In this document: positions 37,969-49,409 of the stretch, piece by piece
How positions within the stretch are numbered: position 1 is the first letter of the stretch
How the letters are laid out: every line of letters begins with the position of its first letter
Assembly: GCA_033239005.1 (NCBI GenBank)
Contig: BSQZ01000122.1
Location: forward strand, 65,001 to 129,000
DNA length: 64,000 nucleotides
Source of the DNA: Lamellibrachia satsuma
Lineage: Eukaryota; Annelida; Polychaeta; Sabellida; Siboglinidae
Reading direction: 5' to 3'
Made by a program: the position numbers and the translations under genes
Notes under the pieces: generated by a model
What the model saw: only the letters and a program-made list of their open reading frames with translations
The model's database searches: none
Told to the model about the DNA's origin: nothing

Positions 37969-38020
<52 letters not shown>
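37885..38020. repeat. (CT)n followed by (AT)n
   Basis: CTCT and CTCTGTGT repeats, then an AT run at 37990-38019. Confidence 0.95.
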
Positions 38021-38023
<3 letters not shown>

Positions 38024-38551
38024 ACCTGATTGTGCTGTGATTTTTCCAATGCATATATTTATAATACTATGCAACATTGATCAATAGTGCGACCTCGCTC
38101 GAAATATTTGTTTTTGCATAACACAAATGGGGTGGTCAGGTATGACGCCAGTTGAGCCTCATCTGATTTGACATTAACAACATTTGATATTTCTGCTTCA
38201 TTGATTTAAACGTAAAATGCAACGCTTACGCATTGCGCTGGTCACAGCAACCATGCCAAAGAGCAGGACACACCAAGCAAAAACGACTCCACTGCAACAT
38301 ACAACACATATTGCCTATAATAACATGTATCGTTACAAATATAATATATCTAATATTATTGCACTGTAAACGTTAATGATGTAACGAACAATCTGATCTA
38401 TTTGATGCAACGTTCAAACAAAACTCGACATTAACATAGTTATCAAAAACACTGATGTTATCATACAAACGCTCCTATGTTTAACATATATACGTATATG
38501 TGCTAACGTCAGTGATGACACGGCCTCCGTGTGGGTGTTGCTAAACGAACC

Positions 38552-38552
38552 T

Positions 38553-38606
<54 letters not shown>
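38552..38606. repeat. (AC)n microsatellite
   Basis: Pure AC. The 500 bp before it (38030-38550) hold nothing recognisable. Confidence 0.95.
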
Positions 38607-38609
<3 letters not shown>

Positions 38610-38619
38610 TGCACCGAGA

Positions 38620-38970
38620 TAGCGCTCATTTGCTTCCTAATAATAGGACAGCTTCCATGTGCTTCCTACCAACTTCCGGTTTGACTTGTCTCCTCTCAAG
38701 TGGGCGGCCCCTATGTGCATCCTCCCAAAATAACGGCCCTCACTTTCCATTAACACACCTCTGGATAATCGTTATACTACACACTCTTTATGCTGGTGCC
38801 ATCTAGTGAATACAATTAAACTAATTCCTTGATGGTTAATTGTTGTGTGATGTTCTGCTAATAACGCCCCTTTGTGGATTCTTTCTGTACTACACATTTC
38901 CGTGGTGGTGCCATCTACCTACGATAATTAACCTAATCATAGGTGTCCCCGTTAGTGAATAGTGATGGTA
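38620..38970. repeat. Degenerate direct repeat, ~134-bp period
   Basis: GGTGCCATCTA, TACTACACA and TTAA.CTAAT blocks recur in order at about 38770-38825 and 38888-38940. Shorter CTTCCTA and CGGCC motifs precede them. No gene. Confidence 0.5.
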
Positions 38971-39020
38971 TTAATGCCCCCTGGATGATACATGCAGAGT
39001 ACAAACCTTTTGTGCCACTG

Positions 39021-39107
39021 CATGTAAAGCATGTAAAGCATGTAAAGCATGTAAAGCAGGTAAAGCATGTAAAGCATGTAAAGCATGTAAAGCATGTAAA
39101 GCAGGTA
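39021..39107. repeat. 9-bp minisatellite CATGTAAAG
   Basis: Nearly ten units; every fifth has CAGG for CATG. It directly abuts the truncated 5' end of the next LINE relic. Confidence 0.95.
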
Positions 39108-39117
39108 AATAAAGACT

Positions 39118-39893
39118 GAGAAGTGGAACAGCGGGTTCAGATACAATTGCTGCAGAAATATACAAATACGGAATAAACCTCAATAAACGACTTGTGCAAC
39201 TCTTCACCATCATCTGGGACAGCAGATCCGTCCCGCAGGACTTCAAAGACGCATCGCTTGTACATATTTATAAGCGAAAGGGTGACAGAGCCATCTGCGC
39301 CAACCACCGTGGCATATCCCTACTATGCATAGCTGGCGAAATACTCGCCCGGATTATATTAAATCGGCTGTCATACCATATAGCCGACAATGTCCTACCA
39401 GAGCTTCAATGTGGCTTCCTGGCAGGGCGTGGTACTACTGACATGAAAGTGTCGCGAACAAAACCTTACCAAGGCTTTTGACTCAGTCAACAGAACAGGG
39501 CTCTGGAAACTGTTAGCAAAAGTTGGCTCTCCAGACACGTTCGTTGACGTAATATGGTCCTTCCACGATGGCCTGATGGCCAGAGTGCAAGACCAAGGGA
39601 CATAATCAGTTGCGTTTACTGTGTCAAATGTCACCAAACAGGGTTGCGTGATGGTGCCAATGCTGTTCTCAATTATACTTTCCTTCATGCTCCAAGATGC
39701 TTTCCGCTATAACGATCTAGGCGTTTACATTAAATTTCGCACCATCGGAAACACATTCAATCTACAGCACCTGAAAGCCAAGACCAAGATTACAGAACTA
39801 TTTCTTCTCCGAGACCTGCTGTTTGCTGATGACTGTGCACTCATTGCACACTCAATCAACGATATATATATATTAAATTCTAGCACTAACTAG
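39118..39893 (+). pseudogene. Non-LTR reverse transcriptase fragment (RTE-like or related)
   Basis: RT motifs in order: GSDTIAAEIYKYG, SVPQDFKDASLVHIYKRKGD, HRGISLLCIAGEILARIILN and LPELQCGFLAGRGTTDM. A short deletion and frame change follow, then LTKAFDSVN (first catalytic Asp), SNVTKQGCVM and LLFADDCALIAHS with an intact FADD box. Both ends are truncated. A related piece is at 52480-52870. The family is one commonly annotated as endonuclease/reverse transcriptase in molluscs and fish; the exact clade is uncertain. Confidence 0.85.
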
Positions 39894-40039
39894 GATACGA
39901 TGAACACGTTTATCATACAGCTCACGCAGCACATTGTCTCACAATATGTAGACGTTGTTCCTACAGTCATTGCCAGAATTTCCTGCTTTTAAATTAGTTT
40001 ATTAATTTGTTCAGCAGGACGTATGACTTTTAACGAGGA

Positions 40040-40295
40040 AGAGAGGGAGACGGAAACAAATAATGATATCAGGAATTACTCGTTCTCACGAGGACACTCA
40101 ATGAATGGAACAAATTATGTACATGTTGCGTAACTGCTAGCAGCATGAATATGTTTAAAAACAAGGTTGACACATCTGTCAGGAGGGCGGATTACACATA
40201 GATTTACAAATGTTGGACTATCGATAAGCCAATGGCTTCCTTGTCCACTTGTCATCTGGGCCTTTGACTTGGATAGCAATCTTGTTAATAATTTA
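40040..40295 (+). pseudogene. CR1-like LINE 3' end
   Basis: It contains FSRGHSMNGTNYVHVA-like coding remains, then GGGCGGATTACACATAGA and AAGCCAATGGCTTCCTTGTC, shared with 37210-37500 and 54825-55083. Confidence 0.65.
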
Positions 40296-40798
40296 CCTTT
40301 CGGTGGCTGAGGCCAATTAGATCCAATGTTGCTGACAACAAGTTCTTCACATTTTCAGGCTGTCTAGGCAAAGTAACAAATGTCTCCAGCACGGCCTTGA
40401 AACCCCGTATGTTGTATCACAGCGACGAGCTGTCTTCAGCAGCGACGAACCTCTTGCGACGAAAATGGCAGATGGCAATTCAGAAAGATCCCTCAAAACC
40501 AACCTTTCCAGAAAAGCAAAAGCCACAAAAGCAATTGAAAGGACAATGACATATACCTCAGGTCACTGGATGAGTTCAGTGCAGTACAGTCGCCCAGCAT
40601 ATTCCACCACCTCAAGATCAAATGGAGCTTTTTCACAGATGACCCCTCTTCGGTGGGCCAATTCAGCATCGTTCCTTGCGGGCTGCAAGACGATCCGAGT
40701 GTTGGCAGTCTTCAACAACACTGAGTATCAAGAACATTTTAATATTCGTTCGAAATGAATACGAAAGCTCTAACCATAGCACTAGCCATAACCCTAAC
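40296..40798. other. Unassigned stretch with open frames on both strands
   Basis: A 97-residue + frame (40465-40758, MADGNSERSLKTNLSRKAKA) is rich in Ser, Thr and Arg and has no known motif. The minus strand also reads with a single stop (NDAELAHRRGVICEKAPFDL). I cannot tell which strand, if any, was coding; a decayed transposon is most likely. Confidence 0.3.
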
Positions 40799-41412
40799 TT
40801 AGGGATGGGTCAAATTGTATTTTATTTGTATTTTCGCAAAAAAATATAATTATAAAAAATAAATGTTATGTGAGATACATTATTTTTGTAACATGTATGT
40901 GAGAAATACTTTTTCTCAACACTTTTACTTGGACTAATAATTATATACAAATTTAACCTGTTTTATTTTATAGTTAGGGGTAATATATAAAATGGATGTG
41001 CGAACATGTTCGGCGCCATTTCGCGACCACACGTTCGTCGAATGACAGTCTCGCTTAGTTGACTCTCGCCAGGCTTCGTGAACTCGTCGGGAATACCTTG
41101 TGTGCGACAAGCAGTGGAACTATGTGTTCCATCAAACATGTACCCCAGTGACCTTGTTTAATTTGTTAAGAATTATAAATTCATCTTGAGCAGAAAGCGT
41201 TTTATTTTTCACATTTTATTTTTAAATTGTTGGTCAACTGGTGCAGCAACATAATGTGTGCCTTCAGTAAACAATAGTGAATGTATATAAGTTTTATCTT
41301 TCAGAAACCTAAACCTAAAAATATTTTTATTTGAAATACTTCGTCAAAAGTATTTGTTTATTACATTTTCTGGGTATTTTTTTATTTGAAATATTGTCCG
41401 TATAATTGACCC
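40799..41412. mobile_element. hAT-like MITE
   Basis: The ends are inverted: AGGGATGGGTCAA at 40802 and TTGACCCATCCCTG at the right. The flanks carry ACCCTAAC on the left and GCCCTAAC on the right, an 8-bp target duplication with one mismatch. CAGGG...CCCTG termini and 8-bp duplications are typical of hAT elements. The ~610-bp interior is AT-rich with no transposase, so the element is non-autonomous. Confidence 0.6.
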
Positions 41413-41439
41413 ATCCCTGGCCCTAACCCTGTCCCTAAG

Positions 41440-41692
41440 TAAATATAATAGTAATAATATATAAAGTAATTTTATTGCGCTAAAATCCTCGGGAGACCCA
41501 AGCTCGGCAGCGCACCAAAACAAAAGGGGTTAAGCAGCTCATAATCGACAAGCAGTTCCAGTTGTAATCAGCTGGATTGGTACAATGGGGAGCTACGGAG
41601 GATAAGCAAGTTTAAGCAGGTGGATTTTTAGTTTACGGCGAAATGCTGTTATATTTCCTACATAGTTAACAATAACTGAAAAAAACTCTAGT
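41440..41692 (-). pseudogene. LINE 3' tail inserted in or fused to Gypsy copy A
   Basis: Read on the minus strand: VNYVGNITAFRRKLKIHLLK followed by a stop, the usual end of CR1/L2-like RTs. A tail follows with GCGCTGCCGAGCTTGGG and CCGAGGATTTTAGCGC, shared with 21990-22075. It meets the Gypsy integrase frame within the codons for EQLNLE. Confidence 0.6.
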
Positions 41693-41699
41693 TCCAGGT

Positions 41700-43628
41700 T
41701 CAGTTGTTCGGTCGCTTTCGTGTATGCCCTTTCCAGTCTTGTTTGATGTTGATGTACCCAGTCACTACTGTCTCCATGGGTCACTTGCTATTGTAGTATA
41801 TCGTCACGATGCAGTCGAATATCAACAAGTAAACGCGGAACCCGGCTAAACATGAGGTAAAAGGGACTAAACCCAGTCGCGGCATGGGGTGTTACATTGT
41901 AGGCATACGTTAATTCTGGCAAATGCTCTGGCCACTTGGATTTCTGAGTGGGTGTCAACGTGCGAAGCAATGCGAAGTTCTGTTATATCTCTCGCATTGT
42001 CCGTTTCCCATCGGATGGTACGGGGTTGTTCGGGATTTCTGGATCGCGTAAATCTTGCACAACTCGGTGACAATCTTGGCGTCAAAACACCGTCCCTGGT
42101 CCGAGTGTATCCGACACGGAACTCCATAACGGAAGAACCACTCCCGTACCAGAGCTTTGGCTACAGTTTGCGCTGTCTGGTTCCTAGTCGGCACTGCTAT
42201 AGTAAATTTGCTGTATATGTCCGTCATAACCAGAATATTTCCCATACCGTTACTGGCAGGCTCGAGTACTGTAAAATCGATGGCGATTACTTCTAAGGGT
42301 TCCCTGGCCACAATGCTATGCATGGGTGTGCGTATCTTAAGATGTTGCATTTTTGCAAGATTGCAACGTTCGAACATCGAAATCCAGTGTTGAATGTCCG
42401 AACGAATATTTGGCCAGTAAAACCGCGAACGTACTAGTTTCTCTACTCTGTCTATGCCTTGATGTCCCATCCTGTCATGTAATTCCTGTAGGACTTCGTC
42501 CTTCATTGTGCTTGGCAGCAACAATTGCGTTACCTTTGATCCGTCCGTTGGGTCCATCATTGTTCTGCATAACCTGCCAGCACAAATCTGTAGCCGGCCC
42601 CATTGTTGCAGGAGTTTAGCTCCTGCTGGTGGTTCCTTCCGCTTTTCCCTTCGTGCGGGTTCGTGTCCCCTATCTATATAGTACCAGATTCGGCCCAAGA
42701 CATGGTCCTTCCGTTGAGTCTGCTGAATTTCCCCAATACCAAGACTTGGTAGGACGGTTGGTTCTACATCCTCGTGTGTATCGCCTACCTTAGCTGTGAC
42801 GGCGCACGCCGCGCCCTTGAGTAACTTCTGGCGTAAATCAGGCGGTAATACCGTTACCTGAAGAATGTCAGCTATCTCGTCTTCACCGATGACTGAGAAA
42901 TCGGTGGGTTCAGCCTGAGGTTTCCGACTCAGACCGTCCGCAGAAGCATTGAGTCGCCCGGGACGGTAGTATATGCTAAAATTGAATCTTGCTAGTTCTG
43001 CTTGCCAATGATGTTCAGCCGCTGTTAGTTTGGCGGAAGTTTGAATGTATGATAACGGGTTATTGTCCTTGTATATCACAAACTGATCTCCCAGCAAGTA
43101 ATCGCGAAACTTTTCAGTAACCGCCCATTTTACAGCTAACAATTCCAATTTCATAGAGCTATATGCCGTTCGATTCTTCTCAGGTCCCCTGAGACCCGGG
43201 CTCGCATATGCTATTACTCGAGTCTTCCCATCTTGTTCCTGGAGAAGTAAAGCGCCAAGTAATTGGTGGCTGGCATCTGTCTCCAGAATTAACGGCTTTT
43301 TGATGTCAGCAAATCCCAACACCGGTGCGGTTGTGAGAGCGCGTTTTAGTGAATCAAACGATTCTTGATGTTCCGGACTCCACACAAACGGTCCTGGTGT
43401 GGCCGAGTTCCACTTCCGTCCTGGTTTTCTCTTCTTCCCTTTGTTGGGATCTTGATTCACCAATTCATACAGGGGCGATGCCCGCTGCGAAAAATTATGA
43501 ATGTAACGTCGGTGATATCCCGCTGTACCCAGTAAGATTTTCAGTTCCCTCGCATTTTCTGGTACTGGCCATTCGCTTACCGCTTTCACCTTTTCTGGGT
43601 CAGCCGAAATCCCTTGATCCGATGGCAC
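41700..43628 (-). pseudogene. RNase H and integrase of Gypsy copy A
   Basis: The open part is 557 residues (43628-41955). RNase [41 protein letters not shown]. Integrase: zinc domain HDRMGHQG with FERCNLAK, where the first Cys of the pair has become Phe. The DDE core has Asp in [10 protein letters not shown], Asp in [10 protein letters not shown] and Glu in GQCERYNRT. After NRT the frame shifts; the C-terminal part then continues from 41970 ([20 protein letters not shown]) with a stop after RDDILQ. Integrase would insert the element DNA; this copy cannot make it. Confidence 0.85.
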
Positions 43629-44981
43629 TTAGTAGGTTCGATCTTTAACCCGTGAGATGCTAGTCGCTGAAACACTAACGCCAGTCGTTCAAAGTGCTCT
43701 TCAATGGTGGAAGAATATATGATTATGTCATCTAAGAAAATCAGCACCTTTTCATTCATCTCCTCCCTGAATACGATGTGCATTAACCTCTGAAAGGTAG
43801 CAGATGAATTACAAAGTCCATATGGCATCTTCGTGTACTCATACAAACCCATGGGCGTCGTGAAAGCTGTCTTGTGTTGATCAGACTCGTATATTTCCAC
43901 TTGATTGTATGCCGATTTCAAATCGACCGTCGAGAAATATTTGGCTCCTGCCAGATGATAAAAAATCTCATCCACTAGTGGGAGTGGGAATGCATCCTTC
44001 CTCGTCTTGGTGTTGAGTCTACGGTAGTCTACGCACATCCTAATGTTCCCTTTATTTTTCTTACAAATAACTATTGGGCTGGCGTATTCCGAATGACTAG
44101 GTCTGACTATTCCCTGCTGAATTAGATCATTAATGTGTGCCTTGACTTCCTCAAACTGAGGCGGTGGGATGCGACGGTAAGCCGCTCTGACCGGGCTGTC
44201 TTCTGTGGTGCATATTCGGTGTTTGACAGTGTGGGTTAACCCAACATCACTTTCATTTTGAGAAAATACCTGCTGATTTGAGTGCAACAATTCAGTCAGA
44301 CGATCTCTTTCAGTAGGCGGAATATCACCAATACTCACATCTCGCATCGAACTCTGATCACTGGGTAACTCAGGTATGTCACCACTTTGTTTGCTGCTTA
44401 CCCATCGCGTATTAACTGTCATCTGTCTGGGTTCCAAGCTTACTCTCAACCCGTCATCCAATTCCTGGAAAGATACCGTGTGCTCTGGATCCCTGTCGAT
44501 TACATCAAGTGTATAAATCCTCCCTACCGGCGAGCGGGAACGCAACCACACCTCGTTGGGAGTTGGGTTGACGATGGTCACCCCAAAACAACCCTTAATG
44601 GAACCTACTAGTCCTGCTTGGAGGAGTAAACCTCCCTTTAGGGGTTCATCCAATGGTTCTACCATTCCGTTACCGCTGCAACGTGGCCCTGACACTGACA
44701 TTACACGATGACCATGCCGGTATATTTACACTTGTGTCCCCTGCAATTTTCACTACTCTTCCCTCTATTTCCCGTTTTGGTTTACGATCATGGGTCTCTA
44801 TGGTGCGAAGTAGTTCCCTAATTTCTGGGATTGCACCCAAAACATTCATACCCAGTATCCCCGAGGTTTGCCTGTGGTGATTTAGCCCTTGTGGATCTTT
44901 CTGCACTAGAATCCCTTTGTTCTTAACGATAGTGCCCAACACATTTATATCGGCTGTAAAGTACCCAATGCATGGGAACAC
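43586..44981 (-). pseudogene. Reverse transcriptase of Gypsy copy A
   Basis: A frame from 44981 (FTADINVLGTIVKNKGILV, GILGMNVLGAIPE) covers the region between protease and RT; a second from 44701 holds RT. RT motifs are YRRIPPPQFEEVKAHI, YASPIVICKKNKGNIRMCVD, FSTVDLKSAYNQVEI, MPYGLCNSSATFQRLM and VLIFLDDIIIYSS (FLDD box). Near the end, after KIEPTKCH, a short deletion removed the usual YLGH segment and changed frame into [12 protein letters not shown]. Confidence 0.85.
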
Positions 44982-45229
44982 TAGAGAGTTGGCTGCTTCC
45001 AGCCGTAACCATGACGACGCATCTTCTTAACAGTCGACAGACGCCATAAAGTATTCGTTGAACCATCATTCCTGTAAAATAGTTACTTCCGAACCCATAT
45101 GTAAAACCATACTGGTTTTTTCGCCTGCTATCTCACATTATATGATAGGGGTCTTACCCACTATAGCGTCCACTAACACACAGTCAATGCTACTACGCCC
45201 GCCTGCCTGACGCTCGGCAACGGGGTGAA
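44982..45229 (-). pseudogene. Aspartic protease region of Gypsy copy A, active site lost
   Basis: The minus strand reads KTSMVLHMGSEVT (about 45085-45130) where the family has a DTG-type triad; Asp is His and Thr is Met. A stop follows within four codons. The frame upstream is also interrupted. Confidence 0.6.
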
Positions 45230-45623
45230 TTAGTTTCCCTTTTGACCCCGGGGTGATACTGGCACATTAGATCGCGCTACTGGATCACCCCGCATTGCAC
45301 GGGTATCTGACTGATCCCCGTACGCATGAACACCTGACAGTTCATAGGTACGGCGTATATCGCTTGCCTGCTTCCAACATGTATTCTGGGTGTGACCCCT
45401 TCGCCTGCAGTACTCACAATGAAGTGATCCGCTGCTGCGGGGTTCCGGTCTGCTAGGTCTCGCAGCCACCCCCGCGGCCGTCTGTTGTTGTGCTCGCAAC
45501 AAAGACACGATTTCCGACTGAGTGGTTGCGAATAGTTCCAACTGGGCAGCAATTCGTTCCAGTGGACTCGGGTCATCGGAGGCGTGGTGGGGTTCGTGAA
45601 CTTCCCTCACACGCACACTCCCT
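45230..45623 (-). pseudogene. Gag C-terminus with zinc knuckle, Gypsy copy A
   Basis: About 130 residues: ASDDPSPLERIAAQLELFAT, a Gln/Ala linker, and the knuckle CEYCRRRGHTQNTC (C-x2-C-x4-H-x4-C), then a tail ending SPRGQKGN and stop. The open frame continues 5' beyond 45623, but there it is only the antisense of copy B integrase, so the real Gag is cut at that junction. Confidence 0.75.
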
Positions 45624-46738
45624 AAGAAGTAATCGCCATCGATTTTACAGTACTCGAGCCTGCCAGTAACGGTATGGAAAATGTTCTGGTTATGACGGAC
45701 GTATACAGCAAATTTACTATAGCAGTGCCGACTAGGAACCACACAGCGCAAACTGTAGCCAAAGCTCTGGTACGGGAGTGGTTCTTCCGTTATGGAGTTC
45801 CGTGTCGGATTCACTCGGACCAGGGACGGTGTTTTGACGCCAAGATTGTCACCGACTTGTACAAGATTTAAGCGATCCAGAAATCCCGAACAACCCCGTA
45901 CCATCCGATGGGAAACGGACAATGCGAGAGATATAACAGAACAATGCATGCATTGCTTCGCACGTTGACACCCACTCAGAAATCCAAGTGGCCAGAGCAT
46001 TTGCCAGAATTAACATATGCCTACAATGTAACACCCCTTGCCGCGACTGGGTTTAGTCCCTTTTACCTCATGTTTAGCCGGGTTCCGCGTTTACCTATTG
46101 ATATTCGACTGCATCGTAACGATATGCTACAATCGCAAGTGGCCCATGGAAACAGTAGTGACTGGGTACATCAACATCAAACAAGACTGAAAAGGGCATG
46201 CACGAAAGCGACCGAACAACTGAACCTGGATATTGCCAATCGAAAGGCTGTGCACTATAAGCGGGTAATGGAGGACGTCCTGCGTTTTGGCGAACACGTG
46301 CATTTACGCAACCGCGGGAAGGGCGGAACAAAATAGGGGACGCGTGGGAGCCCAGCGTCTACATTATCAAAGAGAGAAAGGATGACACATATATCGTTGC
46401 GCCAATGACTGGCCATAAGAGACGAGTCATTAACCGCACAGATTTACGAGTGTGTGTCCCAGAGACAATGAGACGCGCAGTAGCGGAGCGGGAACCTCGA
46501 TATAAAACACCAAGGTCTGGACCAAACATATTACATAGTGATGTAGACTCATCGGACGCCGAATCTGGACGAGTCGAAATCACCATCTCTCGAGAACCGA
46601 CTATTAACTACTCCGATTCAGACGGTCAACGCGACGTAATGCGGGCTACCATAGTAACCCTTTTCGGAATCCTAGATCAGTGCTTAATAATTAGACATAT
46701 TTTAGACGCGGACGCCTACATTTCAAAGTGGGGGAAGA
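45624..46738 (+). pseudogene. Gypsy copy B integrase, head-to-head with copy A Gag
   Basis: It starts abruptly at [12 protein letters not shown] and contains the DDE core residues ([18 protein letters not shown]) and the C-terminal region (GDAWEPSVYIIKERKD, INRTDLRVCVPE). A stop replaces Tyr after DLYKI (45869), and a one-base loss near 46311 shifts the frame in RNRGKG. In the duplicate at 47955 the stop is kept but the second lesion is absent, so that lesion arose after duplication. Confidence 0.85.
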
Positions 46739-46895
46739 TGTAACCCTGGTGGATTTAGCTGTTTATATATTTGTTTGGCTAGTCACTAGGGGGCGCTCTG
46801 CCCAGTGTCACTCCCAGTTTAACAACCTGAGCGAGTTTTAGAAATTAGTCTGTGCAGTTCGCCCTGGGTCGGAGAAGACGACACACGTTGTTACA
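46739..46895 (+). repeat. 3' LTR of Gypsy copy B (157 bp)
   Basis: It begins TGTAACCCTGG directly after a purine-rich tract AGTGGGGGAAGA and ends CGTTGTTACA, giving perfect TGTAAC/GTTACA ends. There is no 5' partner in the window. The right limit could be later if these ends are coincidental. Confidence 0.55.
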
Positions 46896-46927
46896 GGCAA
46901 GCAACCTTCTCCCGGCTCAGTACACAC

Positions 46928-47048
<121 letters not shown>

Positions 47049-47059
47049 CGGTGCTATAT

Positions 47060-47603
47060 TTCATCTGGAAGCTTTACTTCACAAATTAAACACTGTCACT
47101 ATCCAACAGTCGTTCAATTTGGTTACAAGAAGAGAACAAGGAATGCAAATATGCTGGTTGCTTGGATGAAAGTGCTTGATAGGTAATTGTACAGATCTTA
47201 AAAATAATGCGATATCGGAGAGGGAGCCAAAGCGATTATTTAAGAAGTTGCACTGAGTGAGATAAACGAGGAGATCGGGTAACTTTGCCAAAAAATTTTG
47301 CACACATTGAAGTTTCAAGATATCATGGAGAGCAATATTATGATAAAGGGAATAGTCAAGTCTACTGCTAACAAGAGCAGTTGCAATAGTTTTGGTAAGT
47401 GCAAAATATATATGCCGGCGAATATGACGAAGGTCAGGAATATGATAAAAGCAGCAACGACAAGTTTGTGAAATGTGCTGTCTAAAATGTAAATATTTAG
47501 CTGTTGAAGAGTCAAAACAATTGCAGTCCATTTTGATATGTACATGTGGTTGGCTGAATGAGTCTATTGCACAAGCTACTAAGACACAAAAATGGACTTT
47601 CAT
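47060..47603 (-). pseudogene. LINE RT C-terminal relic (CR1/L2 group)
   Basis: The minus frame (MKVHFCVLVACAIDSFSQPH onwards) includes ISQTCRCCFYHIPDLRHIRR, ALVSSRLDYSLYHNIALHDI and KLQCVQNFLAKLPD. The family pattern is SRLDYCNSLL..L....L.KLQ.VQN.AARL. The end, [17 protein letters not shown], fits the usual SR.LRSS...LLVV segment. It has lost all upstream RT motifs. A near-identical copy is at 49410-49955, and a diverged piece at 52880-53160. Confidence 0.7.
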
Positions 47604-47785
47604 TGTCTCGATTTCTTGACATATATGTAATTGAAGAATAAACTAATGACAGTCCATTTATGTATGTTGGAAGTTCGCGATTTGGACTTGTTGAGTAACA
47701 CTATCTTTAAGTCATGTAATTTTGCACGGTTTACTTTTTACGCACGCCAACTACACCAAATGAAATTTGTTTAACACATCATGAT

Positions 47786-47954
47786 AGGTCTCGCAGCCAC
47801 CCCCGCGGCCGTCTGTTGTTGTGCTCGCAACAAAGACACGATTTCCGACTGAGTGGTTGCGAATAGTTCCAACTGGGCAGCAATTCGTTCCAGTGGACTC
47901 GGGTCATCGGAGGCGTGGTGGGGTTCGTGAACTTCCCTCACACGCACACTCCCT
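47786..47954 (-). pseudogene. Gag fragment, duplicated
   Basis: Duplicate of 45455-45623 (SPLERIAAQLELFATTQSEI). The knuckle itself lies outside the duplicated unit. Confidence 0.7.
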
Positions 47955-49070
47955 AAGAAGTAATCGCCATCGATTTTACAGTACTCGAGCCTGCCAGTAA
48001 CGGTATGGAAAATGTTCTGGTTATGACGGACGTATACAGCAAATTTACTATAGCAGTGCCGACTAGGAACCACACAGCGCAAACTGTAGCCAAAGCTCTG
48101 GTACGGGAGTGGTTCTTCCGTTATGGAGTTCCGTGTCGGATTCACTCGGACCAGGGACGGTGTTTTGACGCCAAGATTGTCACCGACTTGTACAAGATTT
48201 AAGCGATCCAGAAATCCCGAACAACCCCGTACCATCCGATGGGAAACGGACAATGCGAGAGATATAACAGAACAATGCATGCATTGCTTCGCACGTTGAC
48301 ACCCACTCAGAAATCCAAGTGGCCAGAGCATTTGCCAGAATTAACATATGCCTACAATGTAACACCCCTTGCCGCGACTGGGTTTAGTCCCTTTTACCTC
48401 ATGTTTAGCCGGGTTCCGCGTTTACCTATTGATATTCGACTGCATCGTAACGATATGCTACAATCGCAAGTGGCCCATGGAGACAGTAGTGACTGGGTAC
48501 ATCAACATCAAACAAGACTGAAAAGGGCATGCACGAAAGCGACCGAACAACTGAACCTGGATATTGCCAATCGAAAGGCTGTGCACTATAAGCGGGTAAT
48601 GGAGGACGTCCTGCGTGTTGGCGAACACGTGCATTTACGCAACCGCGTGAAAGGGCGGAACAAAATAGGGGACGCGTGGGAGCCCAGCGTCTACATTATC
48701 AAAGAGAGAAAGGATGACACATATGTCGTTACGCCAATGACTGGCCATAAGAGTCGAGTCATTAACCGCACACATTTACGAGTGTGTGTCCCAGAGACAG
48801 TGAGACGCGCAGTAGCGGAGCGGGAACCTCGATATCAAACACCAAGGTCTGGACCAAACATATTACATAGTGATGTAGAGTCATCGGACGCCGAATCTGT
48901 ACGAGTCGAAATCACCATCTCTCGAGAACCGACTATTAACTACTCCGATTCAGACGGTCAACGCGACGTAATGCGGGCTACCATAGTAACCCTTTTCGGA
49001 ATCCTAGATCAATGCTTAATAATTAGACATATTTTAGACGCGGACGCCTACATTTCAAAGTGGGGGAAGA
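47955..49070 (+). pseudogene. Gypsy copy B integrase, duplicated
   Basis: As 45624-46738, with the same stop after DLYKI, but open from 48239 for 278 residues ([20 protein letters not shown] to AYISKWGKM). It preserves the whole integrase C-terminus that is frameshifted in the first copy. Lacking the N-terminal zinc domain and carrying the stop, it cannot encode an active enzyme. Confidence 0.85.
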
Positions 49071-49227
49071 TGTAACCCTGGTGGATTTAGCTGTTTATAT
49101 GTTTGTTTGGCTAGTCACTAGGGGGCGCTATGCCCAGTGTCACTCCCAGTTTAACAACCTGAGCGAGTTTTAGAAATTAGTCTGTGCAGTTCGCCCTGGG
49201 CCGGAGAAGACGACACACGTTGTTACA
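49071..49227 (+). repeat. 3' LTR of Gypsy copy B, duplicated
   Basis: 157 bp with TGTAAC/GTTACA ends, differing from 46739-46895 by a few bases. Confidence 0.55.
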
Positions 49228-49253
49228 CGCAAGCAACCTTCTCCCGGCTCAGT

Positions 49254-49399
<146 letters not shown>

Positions 49400-49409
49400 C
49401 GGTGCTATA

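Larger units (their letters stand above)
41693..45623 (-). mobile_element. Gypsy-type LTR retrotransposon, decayed copy A
   Basis: On the minus strand it holds the Gag zinc knuckle, protease, RT, RNase H and integrase in Gypsy order. Both ends are lost: at 45623 it is fused head-to-head to copy B, and at 41693 it meets a LINE tail. No LTR of its own remains. Lesions include a damaged protease active site, a deletion between RT and RNase H, and frame changes and a stop in integrase. Confidence 0.85.

Noticed and set aside
39021..39107. Regular 9-bp repeats considered as a CRISPR-like array
   Set aside because: Units are contiguous without spacers and the DNA is animal.
40770..41430. CCCTAA-like words that might indicate a telomeric repeat
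   Set aside because: Only two or three scattered units; better explained as flanks and target duplication of the hAT-like element.
45624..46000. N-terminal half of the 256-residue minus frame ending at 45230
   Set aside because: It is the antisense of the copy B integrase; only the part below 45623 is Gag.
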